DNA from: Burkholderiales bacterium
GTDB lineage: Bacteria > Pseudomonadota > Gammaproteobacteria > Burkholderiales > Burkholderiaceae_E
Assembly (NCBI GenBank): GCA_020348765.1
Contig: CP070753.1
Coordinates: 1,491,640 to 1,496,811, forward strand
Direction: 5' to 3'
Length of the DNA stretch: 5,172 bases
Shown here: in pieces, positions 1-4,235 of the stretch
Layout: each line of letters begins with the position of its first letter
Numbering within the stretch: the stretch's first letter is position 1
Notes under the pieces: model-generated
Databases searched by the model: none
What the model was told of the DNA's origin: nothing
Seen by the model: the letters and a program-made list of their open reading frames with translations, nothing else
Program-made: the position numbers and the translations under genes

Positions 1-74
1 GCGAAGAACATGCCGCCGACCCAGACCACGACGCCGACCAGGTGCAGCAGTACGCCGAGTTGATACAGGTTCAT
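1..74 (-). CDS. CopD-like integral membrane protein, N-terminus only (partial)
   Basis: Only the first 24 codons plus two bases are inside the window; the gene runs off the left edge. The peptide starts MNLYQLGVLLHLV and continues into VWVGGMFFA, a single hydrophobic helix. A helix with LLHLxG...VWVGGMFF at the extreme N-terminus is typical of small CopD-family / copper-resistance-D-like membrane proteins, where it forms the first transmembrane segment. The ATG at 72-74 is supported by a GGAG Shine-Dalgarno (complement of 81-84) six bases upstream. It lies 49 bp downstream of the DUF924 stop on the same strand, so it could be the last gene of that transcript, although a small hairpin lies between them. 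With so few residues the family call is tentative; another multi-pass membrane protein is possible. Confidence 0.55.
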   Translation of the reverse strand, partial: MNLYQLGVLLHLVGVVVWVGGMFF

Positions 75-105
75 CGGGTGCTCCGTGCTGGTGCGGGTCC
101 CCAAA

Positions 106-119
106 CCGGCTGAAGCCGG
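106..119. terminator. Short GC hairpin between DUF924 and CopD-like genes
   Basis: The bases CCGGC-TGAA-GCCGG form a 5-bp stem with a 4-base loop, starting 4 bp past the DUF924 stop. Read on the minus strand the stem is followed by only TTT and then Gs, so it would be a weak intrinsic terminator at best. It may instead attenuate transcription or stabilise the mRNA between the two genes. Its core CCGGCTGAAG differs by one base from CCGGCCGAAG, the core of the 13-bp tandem array at 2631-2747. Confidence 0.3.
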
Positions 120-123
120 CGCA

Positions 124-771
124 TCAGAAGCGTGAACCCGGCTGCGCCAGGAACGCGAGCTCCTCGGGCGTCGAGTCGCGCCCGAGGACCTGGTTGCGAT
201 GCGGGAAGCGCCCGAAGCGCGCGATCACCTCATGGTGCCGGACCGCCCACTCGTAGGCGCCGCCGGCCATCGGATCGTCGCGCAGGGTCGCGAAAAGGGC
301 CAGTGCCCACAGCTGATCGGCCAGCGACTCGGAATGCTCGAACGGCAGGTACGCGAACCAGCGCTCGAGCGGGTGCAGGCTCAGGTGCCCGCCGCCGGCG
401 ACCAGCGTCCGCGCGATCCCGCGCGCTGTCGCATCGAACGCGAATGCGCGTGGCGAGTCCCGGAACAGATTGCGCGGGAACTGATCGCAGACGATGAGCC
501 GCGCCAGCGCTGCAGGCGGTGTCTCGCCCCACTCGGCGAGTCCGTCCTCTGCGGCCTGCTCGAGCAGCGCGCCGAAACGCTCGCGAATCGCAGCGTCGAA
601 GTCGGGATCCTTGCGGAACCACTCCGGGCGCACCTCGTGCGCGCGGCCGGCACGCGATTGCGGGTCGAACCAGAAGGCGAGCACCGCCTGGGCCTGCGGC
701 GGGATCGCTGCCTGCGCCGGCGCGCGTCTCGCGTGCGTGCCGTGTCCGTTGGCGTCGCTCGGCCCGTTCAC
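124..771 (-). CDS. DUF924 family protein, function unknown
   Basis: The product is 215 residues from a GTG start and matches the DUF924 family (YbaK-unrelated, alpha-helical, TPR-like by family knowledge) along its length. Visible family motifs are VLAFWFDP (30-37), WFRKDPDFDAAIRERF (51-66), DQFPRNLFR (96-104), LPFEHSE (142-148), RFGRFPHRN (185-193) and LGRDSTPEE (196-204), ending in the usual PGSRF. The first 25 residues are Ala/Pro-rich and look like a non-conserved extension. I chose the GTG at 769-771 because it overlaps the WS/DGAT stop codon as GTGA and has a GAGG Shine-Dalgarno (complement of 777-780) five bases upstream; no in-frame ATG lies between it and the first motif. The frame stays open far upstream, but that is the antisense-phase shadow of WS/DGAT. 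The overlap implies translational coupling to the lipid synthase. No enzymatic activity is established for the family, so none is assigned. Confidence 0.92.
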   Translation of the reverse strand: MNGPSDANGHGTHARRAPAQAAIPPQAQAVLAFWFDPQSRAGRAHEVRPEWFRKDPDFDAAIRERFGALLEQAAEDGLAEWGETPPAALARLIVCDQFPRNLFRDSPRAFAFDATARGIARTLVAGGGHLSLHPLERWFAYLPFEHSESLADQLWALALFATLRDDPMAGGAYEWAVRHHEVIARFGRFPHRNQVLGRDSTPEELAFLAQPGSRF

Positions 772-2270
772 CGGCGCCTCGCGCGGCGGCGGCTGCGCTT
801 GCCATGCGCAACGCTGTGGAACAGCAGCTGCTCGATCGCAACCGGATCGAAGTCCTCGGCCATCACCAGTTCGGGCGGCATCAGCATCAGGCAATGCACC
901 AGCAGCTCGAACTCGCGCCCGAAGCCGTCGATGATGCGCTGCGGCTCCGGCGTCAGGCCGGCGTCCGAGACGATGCCGAACTGCACGCCGCCGTTGTACG
1001 ACAGGATCGAGACGCCGAGCCCGATGTTGCCCGACTGCGGCACCCAGAACATCATCCGCTCGATCTCGCTGCCGGCGAAGTACAGTGGCTGCTGCGGCCC
1101 CGGAACATTGGTCATCACGGCGCTCGCCTTGTTTGCGAGGTACTCGAGGATCGGGGTCTGCACCGCCCGCGGCGCCATGCCGACGGCCGCGAGCAGCGTG
1201 TATCCGAGCACCGCCTGGTAGCCGGCCTTGAGCTCGTCCATGCGGCGGTGCACTTCGCGCACCCGGGCCAGCGGGCTGGCGATACCGACCGGCAGCACCA
1301 GCGGGACCAGTCCGAACCGGTTTCCCAGCGCCCCGCCGTCCGAAGGCGGCCTGAGGTTCACCGGCACCAGCGCGCGCACCTCGGTGCCGTGCGTGTCCGC
1401 GCCCGCCGCGCGCAGGTAGTGCCGCAGCGCGCCGGCCACGCACGCGAGCAGCACGTCGTTGACCGAGGCCCGCAGCACGCGCGCAACCGCCTTGACCTCG
1501 TCCAGCGGCAGCGGCTCGTTCCAGGCCGTGCGCTTGGCGACGCCCGGCACGCCCTTCAGCGGCGTCGGCGAATCGTCGTCCATCAGCAGGATCTGCATCG
1601 CGTCGCCGACCAGCCGGTTGCCGGCACGCAGGTAGTCGAGCGCGCGTTGCGGCTCGGCCAGCAACTCGATGCCGCGCGTCCACGCGCGCTCGCCGGTCGC
1701 AATCGCCCTGACCGCGCCGCGGGTGAGCGGCTCCAGGTACGGTTTCCACGGGTTCGACTCGAGCCGGTGCGTCTCCTCGGCCGGCGCTTCGGGCCCGGTC
1801 GTGGCGCCACGGTCGGTCAGTTCGAGCAGCACGCCGATCAGCGCGATCCCGTCCGCGATGCAGTGGTGGATTCGCTGCACCAGCGCACTGCCGCCGTCAT
1901 AGTCCTCGACCAGGTGAAACTGCCACAACGGCCGCGCCGGATCGAGCGGCTCGGCGGCCAGCTTGGCCGTGAACTGCTTGAGCCGCTCGGCCGCGGCACC
2001 GCTGCCGCGCGGCAGGCGCGTGCGCACCAGGTGCCGCGCGATGTCGAAGTCCTCGTCGTCGACCCAGTGCGCGCCGCCGGTCATGTCGAACTCGACCCGC
2101 TGCCGGAATCGCCGGAAGCGCATCAGCCGCGGGCTGGCGAGCATGCGGCTGACGCGCTCGTAGTCGAGCCGCTGCCGCAGCACGTGCACCGCGACGATCT
2201 GCATCAGGTTGTGCGGGCTGTCCATGCGCAACCAGGCCAGATCGACGCTGGACATCTTCTCGCGGGCCAT
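768..2270 (-). CDS. Wax ester synthase / diacylglycerol acyltransferase (WS/DGAT)
   Basis: The product is 500 residues, close to the usual 450-500 of the bacterial WS/DGAT family. These enzymes transfer a fatty acyl group from acyl-CoA to a long-chain alcohol (wax ester) or diacylglycerol (triacylglycerol) at the inner membrane / lipid-body surface. The N-terminus carries SSVDLAWLRMDSPHNLM (7-23). The catalytic HHxxxDG motif is intact as HHCIADG (H135, H136, D140, G141). Other family blocks are RPLW (113-116), the ND pair (N271, D272), VPVNLRP (302-308), GNRFG (316-320), TNVPGP (387-392) and GLGVSILSYNGG (417-428). The tail ends in a strongly basic run (KRSRRRARRR, 491-500). The ATG at 2268-2270 follows GGAGGA (complement of 2275-2280) at four bases; a second ATG at 2253-2255 (MSSVD) also fits family N-termini but is too far from that site. 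It is divergent from ACBP and coupled to DUF924 by a GTGA overlap. Wax-ester versus TAG preference cannot be read from the sequence. Confidence 0.95.
   Translation of the reverse strand: MAREKMSSVDLAWLRMDSPHNLMQIVAVHVLRQRLDYERVSRMLASPRLMRFRRFRQRVEFDMTGGAHWVDDEDFDIARHLVRTRLPRGSGAAAERLKQFTAKLAAEPLDPARPLWQFHLVEDYDGGSALVQRIHHCIADGIALIGVLLELTDRGATTGPEAPAEETHRLESNPWKPYLEPLTRGAVRAIATGERAWTRGIELLAEPQRALDYLRAGNRLVGDAMQILLMDDDSPTPLKGVPGVAKRTAWNEPLPLDEVKAVARVLRASVNDVLLACVAGALRHYLRAAGADTHGTEVRALVPVNLRPPSDGGALGNRFGLVPLVLPVGIASPLARVREVHRRMDELKAGYQAVLGYTLLAAVGMAPRAVQTPILEYLANKASAVMTNVPGPQQPLYFAGSEIERMMFWVPQSGNIGLGVSILSYNGGVQFGIVSDAGLTPEPQRIIDGFGREFELLVHCLMLMPPELVMAEDFDPVAIEQLLFHSVAHGKRSRRRARRR
769..780 (-). 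promoter_or_regulatory. GTGA stop-start overlap and Shine-Dalgarno of the DUF924 gene
   Basis: On the minus strand the WS/DGAT stop TGA (770-768) shares bases with the DUF924 GTG start (771-769). A GAGG ribosome-binding sequence (complement of 777-780) sits five bases upstream, inside the Arg-rich end of WS/DGAT. This arrangement normally gives termination-reinitiation coupling, and it decides the DUF924 start. Confidence 0.75.
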
Positions 2271-2295
2271 CGAGTCCTCCAACGCGCGGTGCAGC

Positions 2296-2310
2296 CTGCC
2301 AGGCGGGCAG
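2296..2310. repeat. Small inverted repeat in the WS/DGAT-ACBP divergent region
   Basis: CTGCC-AGGCG-GGCAG is a perfect 5-bp dyad with a 5-base spacer. It overlaps the place where the -35 element of the ACBP promoter would lie and falls in the presumed 5' leader of the WS/DGAT transcript. It could be an operator or an RNA hairpin. A dyad this short occurs often by chance in GC-rich DNA. Confidence 0.25.
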
Positions 2311-2332
2311 ACACGCGCCTTGTTCCTATAAT
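2304..2332 (+). promoter_or_regulatory. Predicted sigma-70 promoter of the acyl-CoA-binding protein gene
   Basis: A perfect TATAAT occurs at 2327-2332 in otherwise very GC-rich DNA, and it points towards the ACBP gene. The best -35 at 17-bp spacing is CGGGCA (2304-2309), a poor match, so an activator may be needed. The start of transcription would fall near 2339, giving a leader of about 22 bases that contains the ribosome-binding site. Confidence 0.55.
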
Positions 2333-2333
2333 A
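2328..2333 (-). promoter_or_regulatory. Candidate -10 element for WS/DGAT, overlapping the ACBP -10
   Basis: On the minus strand the same AT island reads TATTAT, a 5/6 match to the -10 consensus, facing the WS/DGAT gene. No good -35 is visible at normal spacing. If used, transcription would start near 2321 and give a leader of about 50 bases. The two -10 elements share five base pairs, so polymerase could not occupy both at once. Confidence 0.35.
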
Positions 2334-2344
2334 GCGGTCCATCC

Positions 2345-2352
2345 AGGGAGGA
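2345..2352 (+). promoter_or_regulatory. Ribosome-binding site of the ACBP gene
   Basis: AGGGAGGA lies eight bases before the ATG at 2361 and fixes that start. An ATG at 2353-2355 directly abuts the site, is in another frame and encodes nothing recognisable, so it is not the start. Confidence 0.75.
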
Positions 2353-2360
2353 ATGCCCGA

Positions 2361-2618
2361 ATGTCGGACCTCAAGCAACTGTTCGAAGACGCGGTCGCCG
2401 CATCCAAGACGCTCTCGGAGCGTCCGGACAATGCCACGCTGCTCAAGCTCTATGCCCTGTACAAGCAGGCCACGTCGGGCGATGTCGAAGGATCGCGTCC
2501 GGGATTCACCGACATGGTCGGCCGTGCCAAGTGGGACGCCTGGAACGAGGTCAAGGGCCTGTCCAGCGAGGACGCGATGAACCAGTACGTGTCGCTGATC
2601 GACGGGCTCAAGGGCTGA
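2361..2618 (+). CDS. Acyl-CoA-binding protein (ACBP)
   Basis: The product is 85 residues, the standard size of a single-domain ACBP, a cytosolic four-helix protein that binds long-chain acyl-CoA and shuttles or buffers it. The hallmark blocks YALYKQATSGD (31-41), PGFTDMVGRAKWDAWNEVKG (47-66) and the C-terminal helix AMNQYVSLI (72-80) are present. Residues that match the acyl-CoA ligands of bovine ACBP (Y28, K32, K54, Y73) are Y31, K35, K57 and Y76, all offset by three, so the binding site looks intact. It is the only plus-strand gene here. It diverges from WS/DGAT across 90 bp, which suggests that it handles the acyl-CoA pool feeding neutral-lipid synthesis. ACBPs are near-universal in eukaryotes and patchy in bacteria. 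Its codon use looks like that of its neighbours. Confidence 0.96.
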   Translation: MSDLKQLFEDAVAASKTLSERPDNATLLKLYALYKQATSGDVEGSRPGFTDMVGRAKWDAWNEVKGLSSEDAMNQYVSLIDGLKG

Positions 2619-2630
2619 GCAGCGCCCCAG

Positions 2631-2747
2631 ACGCCGGCCGAAGGCGCCGGCCGAAGGCGACGCCCGTAGGCGCCGGCCGAAGGCGACGGCCGAAGACGCC
2701 GGCCGAAGGCGACGGCCGAAGACGCCGGCCGAAGACGCCGGCCTCAG
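2631..2747. repeat. Nine-copy 13-bp tandem repeat in a convergent intergenic gap
   Basis: Nine head-to-tail 13-base units fill this interval exactly, with consensus RCGCCGGCCGAAG. Units start at 2631, 2644, 2657, 2670, 2683, 2696, 2709, 2722 and 2735. Units 1, 6 and 8 are identical, as are 2 and 4, and 5 and 7; the units at 2657 and 2735 are the most diverged. Units 5-6 and 7-8 form an exact duplicated 26-mer, a sign of recent expansion. Each standard unit has the self-complementary GCCGGC or CGGCCG, so neighbouring units can pair into stem-loops on either strand. The array sits 12 bp past the ACBP stop and 12 bp past the PHA-protein stop, filling nearly the whole gap between convergent genes. 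A bidirectional transcription barrier is possible, but there is no U-tract. Confidence 0.95.
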
Positions 2748-2759
2748 GCACCCGGCGCG

Positions 2760-3035
2760 TCATGCGAACAACTGCTCCAGGTTCTGCTGGACGTGATGCT
2801 CGATCCGGTGCCTGAACGGCGACAGCAGGATCCCGAGCTTGACGTCGAGCCTGACGTCGTTGCCGCTGACCTGCAGCGTGCCCTTGACCCCGGCACGGTT
2901 GAAATGCAGCGTGTCCCCGTTCCACTCGCTGGACAGGTCGTATTCGTGCGCCAGGTCCTCGGCCACCTTGTTGGCCGCGGCGCGCGCGCGCCTGATGCCG
3001 AGCTTGTGCTTGCGATGCAGGTGAATTTCCGACAT
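2760..3035 (-). CDS. Polyhydroxyalkanoic acid system family protein
   Basis: The product is 91 residues and resembles the small 'putative polyhydroxyalkanoic acid system protein' family (TIGR02610 / PHA_gran_rgn) found in gammaproteobacteria near PHA genes. Family-like features are the start SEIHLHRKHKLG (2-13), the helix AANKVAEDLA (20-29), YDLSSEWNGDTLHF (32-45), the strand pair GVKGTLQVSGNDVRLDVKLG (49-68) and a C-terminal helix rich in H, Q and E (80-88). The fold is predicted alpha-beta, with no signal peptide or membrane segment. The biochemical role is not established; association with storage granules is a family-level inference. The ATG at 3033-3035 is preceded by GGGAG at eight bases. 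It is 38 bp downstream of the dehydrogenase gene on the same strand and may be co-transcribed with it. No PHA synthase or phasin is visible in the window. Confidence 0.85.
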   Translation of the reverse strand: MSEIHLHRKHKLGIRRARAAANKVAEDLAHEYDLSSEWNGDTLHFNRAGVKGTLQVSGNDVRLDVKLGILLSPFRHRIEHHVQQNLEQLFA

Positions 3036-3073
3036 CCGAATGACTCCCGTACTGCCTGGGACGGCGGCGTGAA

Positions 3074-4054
3074 TCAGGCGAGCGCGTCCGCGTTGACCGG
3101 CGTCTCGAGCGGGCGGTGCTCGGCCCACGCGACCAGGTTGCGCGCCGCCAGCATCGCCATGCCGAGCCGGCTCGAGCGCGTGGCGCTGCCGATGTGCGGC
3201 GTCAGCGCCACGTTGTCCAGCGCGAGCAGCGCCGGGTTGAGCGCCGGCTCGCCCTCGTAGACATCCAGGCCGGCCGCGGCGATGCGGTGCGCGGCCAGCG
3301 CCTGCGCCAGCGCCGCGTCGTCGATGATGCCGCCGCGCGCGATGTTGACGATGGTCGCGGTCGGCTTCATCAGGCCCAGCTCGCGCGCGCCGACGAAATG
3401 GTGGGTCTGCGGCGTGTAGGGCATCACGAGCACCACGTGATCGGCCTCGGCGAACAACTGGTCCTTGTCGACCCGGGTCGCACCGAGTTCGGCCTCGTTC
3501 GCTGCCCGGCTGCGGTTGTGATAGAGCACGCGCATCTCGAAGCCGCGGGCGCGCCGTGCAACGGCAGAGCCGATGCGGCCCATGCCCGCGATGCCGAGCG
3601 TTGCGCCGTGCAGGTCCTGGCCCAGGAACTGGGCCCACTCCCAGCGCTTCCAGTGGCCGGCACGCAGCCAGCGCTCGGACTCGGTCACGCGGCGTGCAGC
3701 CGCCATCAGCAGCGCCCAGGCCATGTCCGCGGTCGCTTCGGTCAGCACGTCGGGCGTGTTGGTCACCGGGATGCGCCGTGCCGAGCAGGCATCGACGTCG
3801 ATGTGGTTGTAACCGACCGAGCCGGTGGTCACGATCCTGACCGTCGGACAGGCATCGAGCAGCTCGGCATCGATCCGTTCACCGCCGACCACGAACAGCG
3901 CGTCCTTTCCGGCCGCGCGCGAGAGCAGCTCGGCATGCGTCCACTCGGCATCGGCCTGGTTGGATTCGATCTCGAAGTGCTGCGACAGCAGGTCGATCAC
4001 TTCGTCGAACACCTTGCGCGTGACCAGCAGCTTTGGCTTCACATTGGCGGACAT
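3074..4054 (-). CDS. D-2-hydroxyacid dehydrogenase, glyoxylate/hydroxypyruvate reductase-like
   Basis: The product is 326 residues, full length for the D-isomer-specific 2-hydroxyacid dehydrogenases, cytosolic enzymes that reduce 2-oxo acids with NAD(P)H. The substrate-binding part includes TTGSVGYNHIDVDAC (76-90) and TNTPDVLTEATADMAW (98-113). The Rossmann dinucleotide motif is GMGRIG (157-162). The catalytic set is intact: R240 in NIARGG, E269 in DVYEGEP and H287 in TPHIGSAT. After the second Rossmann strand the sequence is HNRSR (179-183) with no acidic residue, which favours NADPH over NADH. This pattern fits glyoxylate/hydroxypyruvate (GhrB/GRHPR-like) reductases best, but 2-ketogluconate or other 2-oxo-acid reductases share it. 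The ATG at 4052-4054 follows GAGG at a short four-base spacing. A perfect -10 lies about 125 bp upstream, so the gene probably has its own promoter. Confidence 0.92.
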   Translation of the reverse strand: MSANVKPKLLVTRKVFDEVIDLLSQHFEIESNQADAEWTHAELLSRAAGKDALFVVGGERIDAELLDACPTVRIVTTGSVGYNHIDVDACSARRIPVTNTPDVLTEATADMAWALLMAAARRVTESERWLRAGHWKRWEWAQFLGQDLHGATLGIAGMGRIGSAVARRARGFEMRVLYHNRSRAANEAELGATRVDKDQLFAEADHVVLVMPYTPQTHHFVGARELGLMKPTATIVNIARGGIIDDAALAQALAAHRIAAAGLDVYEGEPALNPALLALDNVALTPHIGSATRSSRLGMAMLAARNLVAWAEHRPLETPVNADALA

Positions 4055-4161
4055 GGGGCCTCATCGTGCAATCGCCGGCGCGCCTGCCGAGCTGGCCGAA
4101 CGCCCCGTGCCGCAACTGCCACGGGTGCGGCCACCGATCGACATTCGGCGATTCGAAACGC

Positions 4162-4175
4162 GCGCTTCCAAGCGC
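4162..4175. repeat. Inverted repeat over the predicted dehydrogenase transcription start
   Basis: GCGCTT-CC-AAGCGC has perfect 6-base arms around a 2-base centre. Read on the minus strand it begins three bases after the TATAAT element, covering roughly -4 to +11. That position suits a repressor operator or a stem at the very 5' end of the mRNA. Confidence 0.5.
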
Positions 4176-4178
4176 CGG

Positions 4179-4184
4179 ATTATA
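4179..4184 (-). promoter_or_regulatory. Predicted -10 element for the dehydrogenase gene
   Basis: On the minus strand the bases read TATAAT, an exact -10 consensus in a GC-rich gap, pointing towards the dehydrogenase. The hexamer at 17-bp spacing (CGCGCC) is not a recognisable -35. The predicted start near 4172 gives a leader of about 118 bases. Confidence 0.5.
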
Positions 4185-4209
4185 TCGACGCTCGCCAGCC
4201 TGGCGCGTG

Positions 4210-4234
4210 CGGAATTCCGGCGCCGGGCGCCCGG
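4210..4234. terminator. Palindromic DNA just after pncB, possible terminator
   Basis: Two perfect palindromes lie directly after the pncB stop: a 12-mer CCGGGCGCCCGG at 4223-4234 and a 10-mer CGGAATTCCG at 4210-4219. Between them the sequence is also GC-rich and self-complementary. No T-run follows on the minus strand, so a classic intrinsic terminator is not supported. Structured 3'-end protection of the mRNA is an alternative. Confidence 0.3.
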
Positions 4235-4235
4235 G

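Larger units (their letters stand above)
4055..4235 (-). other. 181-bp intergenic leader region of the dehydrogenase gene
   Basis: No coding sequence is recognisable between the pncB stop and the dehydrogenase start. The region contains palindromic DNA just past pncB (4210-4234), a consensus -10 (4179-4184) and an inverted repeat over the predicted transcription start (4162-4175). About 118 bases would then form an untranslated leader. I see no riboswitch class that I can name in it. Confidence 0.6.

Noticed and set aside
772..1749. Upstream extension of the DUF924 reading frame
   Set aside because: It overlaps the WS/DGAT coding region on the same strand, has low-complexity Arg/Ala/Gly composition, and homology starts after the GTG at 771.
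2271..2378. Longer WS/DGAT start at the ATG ending at 2378
   Set aside because: It would overlap the ACBP start and promoter, adds 36 residues unlike the family N-terminus, and lacks the good GGAGGA site found before 2270.
519..2618. Very long plus-strand open frame ending with the ACBP stop
   Set aside because: Only the final 85 codons encode a recognisable protein. The rest is antisense to WS/DGAT and DUF924, is rich in Arg, Ala, Pro and His as expected from GC-rich shadow frames, and ACBP has its own ribosome-binding site and normal length.
2631..2747. CRISPR array
   Set aside because: Units are 13 bases and contiguous, with no unique spacers and no cas genes.
2531..2815. Arg/Pro-repeat protein encoded across the 13-bp array
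   Set aside because: The repeated RRRRPKTP-like peptide is simply the translation of a non-multiple-of-three tandem repeat. The frame starts inside ACBP, ends inside the PHA gene and has no ribosome-binding site.
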